From Ridgeia piscesae (Eukaryota; Annelida; Polychaeta; Sabellida; Siboglinidae), in contig JAODUO010000870.1 of the NCBI GenBank assembly GCA_025642075.2, positions 16,001 through 80,000 on the forward strand: DNA of 64,000 nt. Direction: 5' to 3'. The position numbers and the translations under genes are program-made. The notes under the pieces are model-generated. The model was not told the origin of the DNA. It saw nothing but the letters and a program-made list of their open reading frames with translations, and ran no database searches. This document shows positions 33,294 through 45,387 of the stretch, piece by piece (the first letter of the stretch is position 1; each line of letters opens with the position of its first letter).

Positions 33294-36200
33294 CTGTGAA
33301 TATTTTAGATTGATTAGTACAATTCTGAGATATTTCCATTGTGTTCAGGACTAATTGTCAGTAATGACTGTGTTTCAGGAATATGAGGCCCACTGCGCTG
33401 GAATGCTACACAAGAGTATACCGATGGTTAAGGAAGTTTCTCAGGTACAGTAATGTACGAGTGATTAGTTTAGAGAGTGATACATTTCTAATCTTGTAGA
33501 AATAGGTGCTGGTCAAAAATGAAAATGTTTACTGCAAAACTGTCTCTACAGAAACTGTGCAAGAAATAAAAGAAAAAACTATTTTAGAAAGTTTATAGGC
33601 TACTGAGAACAAATCCACTGACTGAGGTAAGGAATATAGTTATTTAGTGATGATGACAGGTTTTCAAAGCTTCTATTCTAATTGTTGTGTTTAAACCAGT
33701 CTTTAATCTTAACGATGTGGGTGGCATCAATATATACCCGACTTGATAGTTGATACTGTTCATCTGTACATCTAATGACGTGGAAGAGATTAGTTATGTA
33801 GACACGCTAGACAGATTGTTGGGCTGTCATCGAATATTTCAAAACAGCTGGATACATTAAAACCAAAATGAAAGTACCGGGCTTTTAAACTCCAGGCCCT
33901 AATGTTTTTTTTATAAAGTTAATCACATCACCAGTAGCTACACAGGATTATGTTGATTGAATGTATGTGTTGACCTTGATGCTTCAGAGAACCAAGTCAG
34001 ACACAGCAGCAACAACACAAGACAGCAGGACATGTGACACGGACAATGAAGATGTCAACAAGGACCTAAGTTTATCATTCATAAGAACACTACAGAGTCG
34101 TGAGTTTCAAAACTGGTACATGGTTGGACATTCCATTGGCTGTATCATATTTATTTGTGTAAAATAAATTGTGACATCAACCAAGTACCCAGGACTGTGC
34201 TAAATATTCATGCCCCAAATGATGTGTATTATTTTAAATATAAATATGTCTCATCAAAATACAATTGAACGGTTTCGTACCTAGCTTTCAAAAATATTTC
34301 TATACCAGTGAATCACAGTCAGACTTGTATATTTCTTAGTAGTGAGGTTCCATATTATAGTTATTTTGAGAATCCAGTCAGGGCAACATTGACTCAAGAT
34401 ATCATGACGTCCTGTTTTCCAGGAGACAAGAGGCGCAGTGTGTCAGTCGATACGCAGGATGAAAGAAGACCACGGAAGGTTGCTAGAACAGACAGACAGG
34501 ACGATGTCACTGAACAGGAAAGGTCCAGTTACTCTAACAGTAGCTCACGTCACAGGGGGTACAGTTTTAGTTCTGAGAAAGAAGAGCCTAGAAATTTTCG
34601 TGATCGGAAGCATCGCAAAAAGGGTCGACAATTAGGGAATTGTGAACAACGTGGTTGCTCTGACGCCCATCTTGACCGAGATCTACAATCTACTGGTCGG
34701 AAGACCTCTAAACGTAGGATTGTTCCTGAACGAAGCCTTCCGCCTGGTGATTACAGACAGTACGGGATGGCACCTGACACTGAGGAGAACCAGCGAGGAA
34801 GACAGACAGCACCAGATAGTCACGGGCAGCAAGGAACTATACCTAGACCTCTAGCGGACCTCATTGAAAAAGGCAAAGGCATTAGTCTGTATGATGTGCT
34901 GAAGGTGATACCTTTGGGCACCCAGCAACTAAAACATCTGCTGTCTGGTGTGTTAGGACAGCCGGAGAGGTCAGCGGAAGACACAGAGAGACGGCAGCTT
35001 TGTGAGCAATCAGGACATGTGGAGTGTGATCGTAGCGAGGTAGACCGAGAGTCCACATTCTGTGACAAACGTGGCGTCGATTCTGAACACATGGACAGCC
35101 AGCAAATGAGATTGTTGCACCCTGGTACTTATGAACAGCAAGGGATGGTCTATAACGCCACAGAGACACAGCATTCACAAAGTCAACAGACTAGTCTTTA
35201 TGACAAACTTCAGATGTCTAAAGCCAAGGACCACCAACAAGGACGATATGTATCGTCTGATAGTTATGACGAGCAGTGTGAACAGCGCCCTCTGGAGAGA
35301 CAGTCTGAAAGGAGTCAACAATCTAGTCTTTATGACAAACTTCAGATGATGTCTAAAGCGAAGGATGACCAGAAAGGAAGAGGTTTATCATGTGACAGTC
35401 TTGACCAGCAGTGTTGTCACCAGCCTTCAGAGAGACAGCCTGACAGAGGCCAACAGTCTAGTCTTTATGATAAACTTCAGATGATGTCTAAAGCCAGGGA
35501 CCACCAACAAGGAAGATATGTGTTGTCTGGTAGTTATGACCAGCAGTACGAAGAACGACCACTGGAGAGACAGTCTGACAGCAGCCAACAGTCTGATCAT
35601 TGTGACAAACTTCAGATGATGTCTACAGCCAAAGACTACCAGAAAAGAAGAGCATTATCATGTGACAGTCTTGACCAGCAGTATCGTCACCAACCATCAG
35701 AGAGACAGCCTGAAAGAGACCAAACATCTAGTCTTTATGACAAACTTCAGGTGATGTCCAGTAGGGACTACCCGCAAGGAAGGAGGTTGCAGTCACATGA
35801 GTTTGGACAGGAAGGGAGGTTGCCTACTTCTGTTGAAGGCCTCCAAGGGAGAGAAATACCATTAGACAATGGGCTCAGACAAGAGCTGCCACCAGGAAAC
35901 ATGAGGGAACAGCCTGGCCCAGGGGTGACACATTGGGGCAAGCAACAAAGGCTAATGCCCAAGAGACACAGACGGACAGCACAGCCAGGGTGTAATGTCT
36001 GGGAACTTGGACCACCAATTCCCGTTGCCCAGTGCTGCCTCTACAGGCAGTTGCCAACAATGGCTCGGGTCTGAGTCGAGGCCACATACTGCTGGGACAG
36101 CAGAAGATGACTCGGTCAAACAAGAGCAAGAAAGCAACAGTCGACCAACAACCAGACCTGCCCCGTTATTTCCTCCTCCAGGAAGTCTTCAGAAATCTGC

Positions 36201-39200
36201 CTCAGAACCGGAGAAGACAGTCAAAAGAGTCTGTACAGTGAGTGATGTTATTATTTAGTAGTCACTGGAGCATTTACTTAGTAGTTGTTGAAGCTTTAAC
36301 TTAGTAACTTGGAGCTTCTTACTTAATAGTCATTGGAGCTTTTATTTAGAAGTCGTTGGAGCTTTTACTTAGTAGTTGTTGGAACTTTTACTTATTAGTT
36401 GTTGGAACTTTTACTTAGTACTTGTTGGACGTTTCCTTATTAGTTGTTGGAACTTTTACTTAGTAGTTGTTGGAGCTTTTACTTAGTAGTTGTTGGAGCT
36501 TTTACTTAGTAGTTGTTGGAACTTTTACTTATTAGTTGTTGGAACTTTTACTTAGTAGTTGTTGGAACTTTTACTTAGTAGTTGTTGGAACTTTTACTTA
36601 GTAGTTGTTGGAGCTTTTACTTAGTAGTTGTTGAGCTTTTACTTAGTAGTTCTTGGAACTTTTACTTAGTAGTTGTTGGAGCTTTTACTTAGTAGTTGTT
36701 GGAACTTTTACTTATTAGTTGTTGGAACTTTTACTTAGTAGTTGTTGGAGCGTTTACTTAGTAGTGTTGTTGGAACTTTTACTTAGTAGTTGTTGGAGCT
36801 TTTACTTAGTACTTGTTGGAGCGTTTCCTTAGTAGTGTTGTTGGAACTTTTACTTAGTAGTTGTTGGAGCTTTTACTTAGTAGTTGTTGGAGCTTTTACT
36901 TAGTAGTTGTTGGAACTTTTACTTAGTAGTTGTTGGAACTTTTACTTAGTAGTTGTTGGAGCTTTTACTTAGTAGTTGTTGGACTTTTACTTAGTAGTTG
37001 TTGGAACTTTTACTTAGTAGTTGTTGGAGCTTTTACTTAGTAGTTGTTGGAGCTATTACTTAGTAGTTGTTGGAGTATTTACTTAGTAATTGTTGGAGCT
37101 TTTACTTAGTAGTCGTTGGAGCATTTACTTAGTAGTTGTTGGAGCTTTTACTTAGTAGTCGTTGGAGCATTTACTTACTAGTTGTTGGAGCTTTTACTTA
37201 GTAGTTGTTGGAACTTTTACTTATTAGTTGTTGGAACTTTTACTTAGTTGTTGTTGGAGCTTTTACTTATTAGTCGTTGGAGCTTTTAGTTAGTTGTCGT
37301 TGGAGCTTTTACTTAGTAGTCGTTGGAGCTTTTACTTATTAGTTGTTGGAACTTTTACTTAGTGTCGTTGGAGCTTTTACTTAGTTGTCTTGGAGCTTTT
37401 ACTTAGTAGTCGTTGGAGCTTTTACTTAGTAGTTGTTGGAGCTTTTACTTAGTAGTTGTTGGAGCTTTACTTAGTAGTTGTTGGAGCTTTTACTTAGTAG
37501 TTGTTGGAACTTTTACTTAGTAGTTGTTGGAGCTTTTACTTAGTAGTTGTTGGAGCTTTTACTTAGTAGTTGTTGGACATTTACTTAGTAGTATTGGAGC
37601 ATTTACTTAGTAGTTGTTGGAGCTTTTACTTAGTAGTCTGTTGGAGCATTTACTTAAGTTGTTGGAGCTTTTACTTAGTAGTCGTTGGAGCATTTACTTA
37701 GTAGTTGTTGGACTTTTACTTATAGTCGTTGGAGCTTTTACTTAGTGTTTGGAACTTTTACTTAGTAGTCTGTTGGAGCATTTATCTTAGTAGTTGTTGG
37801 AGCTTTTACTTAGTAGTTGTTGGAGCATTTATCTTGAGTAGTGGATGCTTTTGACTTACTAGTTGTTGGCAACATTATACTTAGTATGTTGTTGGACTTT
37901 ATACTTAGTATGTTGAGCATCTTACTTTTAGTAGTTGATTGGAGCTTTTACTTAGTAGCGTTAGCTTTATTATAGTTGTTGGAGCTTTTACTTAGTAGTG
38001 TTGGAGCTATTTTTGCACGTTGTTGCTTTTATTGTAGTTGTCTGGAACTTTTCAGCAACATTAGTGCTTGATGGATGTTTTACTTTGTATGATTGGACCT
38101 GATTTAGTTACCGTTGTCATTAGCTCTTAACTTATGTGTCGTGATGTAGTTTGTCACTTTAGTATCAACAATTGCTGAGCTGTTTCACTTTAGTCAGTTG
38201 TTGAGCTTTGATTTGACAGTGCATTCTTTAATTGGCATGTGAAAAATTTAATGTTATGCACAACAATGATGGCTTGATGTATGTTTGTTACTGTGTCATG
38301 CCAACTAATGTGGCCGTGATGTCTGTTTACACTGTTGTCATGCCAACTAATGTGGCATATGTCTGTTTGTAACTGTTGTCATGCCAACAATGTGGCCGTG
38401 ATGTCTGTTTGTCACTGTTGTCATGCCAACAAATGTGGCCTTGATGTCTGTTTGACACTGTTGTCATCCAACCAATATAGGCATGTAATACTATGTATAT
38501 GCACTAATTGCAATGATGGCTGTGATGTATGTTTGTTACTGTCGTCATGCCAACCAATGTGGCCGTGATGTCTGTTTGACACTGTTGTCATGCCAACTAA
38601 TGTGGTCATGATGTCTGTTTGTCACTGTTGTCATGCCAACCAATGTGGCCGTGATGTCTGTTTGTCACTGTTGTCATGCCAACCAATGTGGCCGTGATGT
38701 CTGTTTGACACTGTTGTCATGCCAACTAATGTGGTCATGATGTCTGTTTGACACTGTTGTCATGCCAACCAATGTGGCCGTGATGTCTGTTTGTCACTGT
38801 TGTCATGCCAACCAATGTGGCCGTGATGTCTGTTTGTCACTGTTGTCATGCCAACAAATGTGGCCGTGATGTCTGTTTGTCACTGTTGTCATGCCAACTA
38901 ATGTGGTCATGATGTCTGTTTGTCACTGTTGTCATGCCAACTAATGTGGCGTGATGTCTGTTTGTCACTGTTGTCATGCCAACTAATGTGGCCTGATGTC
39001 TGTTTGTCACTGTTGTCATGCCAACTAATGTGGCCGTGATGTCTGTTTGTCACTGTTGTCATGCCAACTAATGTGGCCGTGATGTCTGTTTGTCACTGTT
39101 GTCATGCCAACTAATGTGGCCTTGATGTCTGTTTGTCACTGTTGTCATGCCAACCAATGTGGCCTTGATGTCTGTTTGTCACTGTTGTCATGCCAACTAA

Positions 39201-42200
39201 TGTGGCCTTGATGTCTGTTTGTCACTGTTGTCATGCCAACTAATGTGGTCATGATGTCTGTTTGTCACTGTTGTCATGCCAACTAATGTGGCCGTGATGT
39301 CTGTTTGTCACTGTTGTCATGCCAACTAATGTGGCCGTGATGTCTGTTTGTCACTGTTGTCATGCCAACTAATGTGGCCGTGATGTCTGTTTGTCACTGT
39401 TGTCATGCCAACTAATGTGGCCGTGATGTCTGTTTGTCACTGTTGTCATGCCAACTAATGTGGCCGTGATGTCTGTTTGTCACTGTTGTCATGCCAACTA
39501 ATGTGGCCGTGATGTCTGTTTGTCACTGTTGTCATGCCAACTAATGTGGCCTTGATGTCTGTTTGTCACTGTTGTCATGCCAACTGATGTGGTCATGATG
39601 TCTGTTTGTCACTGTTGTCATACCAACCGATGTGGCCTTGATGTCTGTTTGTCACTGTTGTCATGCCAACCAATGTGGCCGTGATGTCTGTTTGTCACTG
39701 TTATCATGCCAACTGATGTGGTCATGATGTCTGTTTGTCACTGTTGTCATGCCAACTAATGTGGTCATGATGTCTGTTTGTCACTGTTGTCATGCCAACT
39801 AATGTGGTCATGATGTCTGTTTGTCACTGTTGTCATGCCAACCAATGTGGCCATGATGTCTGTTTGTCACTGTTGTCATGCCAACCAATGTGGCCATGAT
39901 GTCTGTTTGTCACTGTTGTCATGCCAACCAATGTGGCCATGATGTCTGTTTGTCACTGTTGTCATGCCAACCAATGTGGCCATGATGTCTGTTTGTCACT
40001 GTTGTCATGCCAACTAATGTGGCCATGGTGTCTGTTTGTCACTGTTGTCATGCCAACCAATGTGGCCATGATGTCTGTTTGTCACTGTTGTCATGCCAAC
40101 CAGTGTGGGATGGTGTTTTGCAGCTGTGTGATGTCCAACTGAATGAGTTGAACAAGATGATCCATGAAGCCAGCCTCCAGCACTGTGTAGTAAGTTCTAC
40201 ATGTCTCGCTCATGTCGAGTTTCGCCTTTCATTCTATAGTGCATGTCATTTTTTTATCATTTTGTATATATTGATTTAAATCAGGTATAATATTTATATT
40301 CTCGGTATATAATAGTTTCAGACAAATTCTCTGTCATGTCAGGTTTGGTTTTTCACTTTAAGGTGCATGTAACTTATTTTTTAATTAATGGATTTAAATA
40401 TGGTAATATGGAAAAGCATCTCTAGTTAGCCAGGAACATGTGTGGATTATTTTTAACCATGTCTTTTGTTACAGAATTATCTTCGCAAACAGATTGTACT
40501 TGGGTTCAAGGACTTTGACCTTACGTATCCAAATGCTGTGTTTGGCCTGAAAGGTTAGTAATGAAACTGAAACCGTTTGAACCGAAAGTCTAATGCAAAC
40601 AATCATCAGTACTTTTTTCCAATTAATGTAATGAACGAAGTTTCTAGTGGTGTACACAGTTCATACTTTCAGCTTTGCTGAAAGAGTCACATGTTGTAGC
40701 AACGTATTGAAATTAATCAGTCTGTTTTTCTGTAATGTGGGGAAGATTCATAAACATTCCTTAATTTGTTTTGTGTATCACTGCCAATGTTTGTCTTTGT
40801 TGATGTGTGGTAGTATAACATTTTTACCGTTGTTTACAGTATTAGGACTTTAGGTGTCACGATTTATACAATACAGGGTACTAGAGAGTTTGTGCAAGCG
40901 ACTTCTCTCCGTTGAGTTCAGGTCGCTTGCAAGTACTGTCTAATAATGGCCACTTGAACATGACACATTTAACTTATGCATTTACTACTTGGAAGTTTCG
41001 TTTCATGAATTGCATCCTCCATGATTGTCAGTGATTGAACATTGACTATGAAAAGAATGTACAGTATATTTGTTTGTTTGAAATTACTTTAAAATGTGTA
41101 TTTTATTTCAGCAATCAATGAATATCCCCCTCCAGCAAAGGTGAGAACACAAGTTTTAACGACCTGTTGTTGTGGTCATTACATTATCTCATCCGGGGAC
41201 AAACATGTTTTTGACCAGTTTTCTTAACTATTTTTACATTAAATCTCACAAATACAAAGCAGAATTTTGTATAAGTAAAACATGCTGTGAAAAATGTCTT
41301 CACAAAACATTACAATTTAATCTCGTATAAGCGGTTCAGGATTTCATAATCACGATTTGTCTGCGTGAAAGTGGTTACAACACGGGATGAGGATATTCTT
41401 CAGTGACACTTGCTCAGACTTTGACTCTAGTTGCTCTCTTGTAGATAGCTGTATGTCAAATATCTTTCCTTTCACTGTTATTTCGGTGGCCAGGCTGTCA
41501 TCCCGTTGTCGCGCTTAAATTTTTCCGGTCGTTAAAAACGTTCTGGTTGACGTTTCTGTGCATGCGCAATAAATGTAAAATCACCAATGTCCAGCGAAAC
41601 AACAAAGATTTTCGGTATAAATGCCACGAGCTGTTCGTTAACTTACCTGTGATGATTACTGTGAAGAATTTCTTAAAATGTCGTTCAACACAATAAAATA
41701 TTACGCTTTTTATAAATCACTGTCACGGATTATGGTGCACTACTGTCATGTGATTTACGCTTGCTATCAAAATATGCCTCAAAAGTTGTTTGCCTCATGT
41801 TAATTTGCGACAAATAACTTTGCTGAGAGGTTATATACATCCTAACGAGCAGCCCCTAGTAATTATACCATAAATGTTTTGTCTTTTCGCTGCACATTGA
41901 TGATTTTACATATATTGCGCATGTGCAAAAACGTCAACCGGAACGTTTTTAATGACTGGAAAATGTAAGTGCTACACCGTCATTCTCATGTATTGGGCAG
42001 TCTTATAGGATGTGTTTCGCTGTCATTCGCTATGTGAATGAGCATCTGGCTATATACAGTTGTGGACATTTGTGTACCAATAGTATTTGGGTATTAATTG
42101 CAGCGTGGCTGAATGCTTCTCAGAGAAGTAGAGATGGTGGTCAATTGAATAGGTCTGCCTGGGAGTTAAGTGTAAAATGCTCTGAGCAGCCCAAAGGAAT

Positions 42201-42843
42201 GGACACTCCACTGAATAAAAGCTTACCTTTTTAAATCACTATTGTGGTTGTCTGAGTAACATTTAGAATGACATGTCAATTGGGGCAACATAAAATATGA
42301 TGTGACCTGTGAGGGTCGGGTAGCATTAAAAATGACATGACCAGTTGACCACTGGGGTTTTTATTAAGCGTAACATTCAATGAGAAATATTTTTTTTTTT
42401 TGATGAGAGCTACTTGTACCTGTGTGTTTTGTTTCCTTCGAATGCTTTATTTTGTAGATAATTTAAGCAAATAAATGTTGTTTCAGAAATTTGGTAGACT
42501 ACAAATATACCGGTGTGGAATCATCCGGATGTTTGAGTGCTCAGTAAGTCATTCGTTTTGCTGTGCATTACTCATCCAGTTTGTAGCGAATCATCTGCAT
42601 TAATATAGGATTTCTTTACATGCAAACCAAATTAAATATGATTATGTATCAAAATTAAATAGAAATATTGTAATAAATATAATGCAACAAGTCCTGCTCG
42701 CCACTTTGTGTTATAGTAAGTCTGTATGTAGAAGTATGGCAGTTAAGTGAAACATACGATCCATTTTAGTACATCTTAAGTAAACAAAACTTAAATTGTT
42801 GGGTAAGTTATATGTTTGAATGGTTTCTATACTAGAAATTTAC

Positions 42844-42884
<41 letters not shown>

Positions 42885-45269
42885 CATTGATTTTCAATAG
42901 TTTCTAGCTGAAATCTTTCGTGCATGCTCAGATGCCCGTAGGGGTGGTACATACATTTTTTATTCAAAAAATACCCCCTGGAATAGGGTCAGGAATTTCA
43001 AAATCATTGTATTGCAATGGCGGAATTATGACTGTGTTCGTGGATAATTTGGCTAGTTTGACGATAACTTGACGTTTAAGTGACATAGATGTTGATGTGT
43101 GTTCATATTTGTAGGCCTGTCCGTTCAAGTGCTCAGGACTAATTCAGTGGTTTCACCACATCAAGAGCAAGAAGCACAAAATGGTTTGTTTCCTGTGCCG
43201 CGTTTATCATTTAGGTTAATAGCGTGGTTGTGATATATACTGATGATACAATAAGCCATCTTCCTGGTGGCTTTCTGAAATTTTGAATGGTTCGTTTGTG
43301 GCTTCCTGCTATGTTTGTGTCTTCACTCCACCCATGTGTTCACTCTGCACTTGTATGTTCACTCTTCATTCATGTGTCTCCACTTGCATTTTCATTCTCC
43401 ATTTGTGTTCACTCTCCACTTGTATATTCATTCTCCATTTGTGTTCACTCTCCACTTGTATGTTCACTCTTCATTCATGTGTCTCCACTTCCATTTTCAT
43501 TCTCCATTTGTATTCACTCTCCACTTGTATATTCACTCTCCATTTGTATTCACTCTCCACTTGTATATTCACTCTCCATTTGTGTTCACTCTCCACTTGT
43601 ATATTCACTCTCCATTTGTGTTCACTCTCCACTTGTATATTCATTCTCCATTTGTGTTCACTCTCCACTTGTATATTCACTCTCCATTTATGTTCACTCT
43701 CCACTTGTATATTCATTCTCCATTTGTGTTTACTCTCCACTTGTATATTCACTCTCCATTTGTGTTCACTCTCCACTTGTATGTTCACTCTCTATATGTG
43801 TGTTCACTCTCCACTTGTATATTCACTCTCTATATGTGTGTTCACTCTCCTCTTATATGTTCACTCCGCTTTTTTTACTTGCTATTGGTGAGTTTTGTCT
43901 GAGTTTTGAGAACTCCCTTTGTTTCATCATTCCCCATTTGTGTGTTCACACTCCCTTTGTGTGTTCACTCTCCCTTTGTGTGTTCACTCTCCCTTTGTGT
44001 GTTCACTCTCCCTTTGTGTGTTCACTCTCCCTTTGTGTGTTCACTCTCCCTTTGTGTGTTCACTCTCCCTTTGTGTGTTCACTCTCCCTTTATGTGTTCA
44101 CACTCCCTTTGTGTGTTCACTCTCCTTTGTGTGTTCACTCTCCCTTTGTGTGTTCACTCTCCCTTTATGTGTTCACTCTCCCTTTATGTGTTCACACTCC
44201 CTTTGTGTGTTCACTACTCCCTTTGTGTGTTCACTCTCCCTTTGTGTGTTCACTCTCCCTTTATGTGTTCACTCTCCCTTTATGTGTTCACTCTCCCTTT
44301 GTGTGTTCACTCTCCCTTTGTGTGTTCACTCTCCCTTTGTGTGTTCACTACTCCCTTTGTGTGTTCACTCTCCCTTGTGTGTTCACTCTCCCTTTGTGTG
44401 TTCACTGTGTTCACTCCCCTTTTGTGTTCATCTCCCTTTATGTGTTCACCTCCCTTTGTGTGTTCACTCTTTTTGTGTTCACTCTCCCTTTTGTGTTCAC
44501 CTCCTTTTGTGTTCTCTCTTTGTGTGTTCACTCTCCCTTTGTGTGTTCACTCTCCCTTTGTGTGTTCACTCTCCCTTTGTGTGTTCACTCTCCCTTTGTG
44601 TGTTCACTCTCCCTTTATGTGTTCACACTCCCTTTGTGTGTTCATACTCCTTTTGTGTGTTCACTCTCCCTTTGTGTGTTCACTCTCCCTGTGTGTGTTC
44701 GCTCTCCATTTGTGTGTTCACTCTCCATTTGTGTGTTCACTCTCCCTGTGTGTGTTCACTCTCCCTTTGTGTGTTCACTCTCAACTTGACATTCACTCTG
44801 TCAGTTCTATCTCTCTTTAGGTGTTGACTCTATTTGAATGTTCACTCTGTTCTCTCCCTGTGTGCATTCACTGTCCGATCTTCCCTCTCCGTTTGTGTTC
44901 ACTCTCTGTTTGTGAGTTCACTCTCCACTTCCCCCCAGACACGCGTCCTCCCTTTACGTCCTACTTCTCCCATCTTTCCCGCTCACTAAGCAAAAAGCAA
45001 AGATTGTAGTATAATCCAGTTGACGTTCGTGTGTGTGGGATTTTTTCAGCGCTGTAGGGCACTCATCTCACAGAGCAGCCTGGAGAGCTTCCTCAACACC
45101 TACGGCGTGCTGCCTGTGCCTCCTCCCGTGCAGATAAATCCCAAATGTCTCGTTGAATGCAAGGTACGTATATCGTCCACATGGAAAGCCTTGGTAGCCA
45201 GCCCACCATGTAGGTCAGTGGCATAGCCAGGATTTTGCAGCATTGGAGGGGCCACATCGTAATAATATT

Positions 45270-45309
<40 letters not shown>

Positions 45310-45354
45310 TAAATATTATATATATATAAAATATATATATAATATGATAAATAT

Positions 45355-45387
<33 letters not shown>

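Noticed and set aside
38290..40110. CRISPR-like regular repeats (43-bp unit)
   Set aside because: The units are directly contiguous without unique spacers, the context is a eukaryotic intron and no cas-like gene is present.
43287..44789. 500-codon plus-strand reading frame (Ser/Leu/Cys/Val-rich)
   Set aside because: It lies wholly in a minisatellite, all plus frames are equally open, and the true exons on both sides (43,115-43,183 and 45,050-45,163) splice over it in phase.
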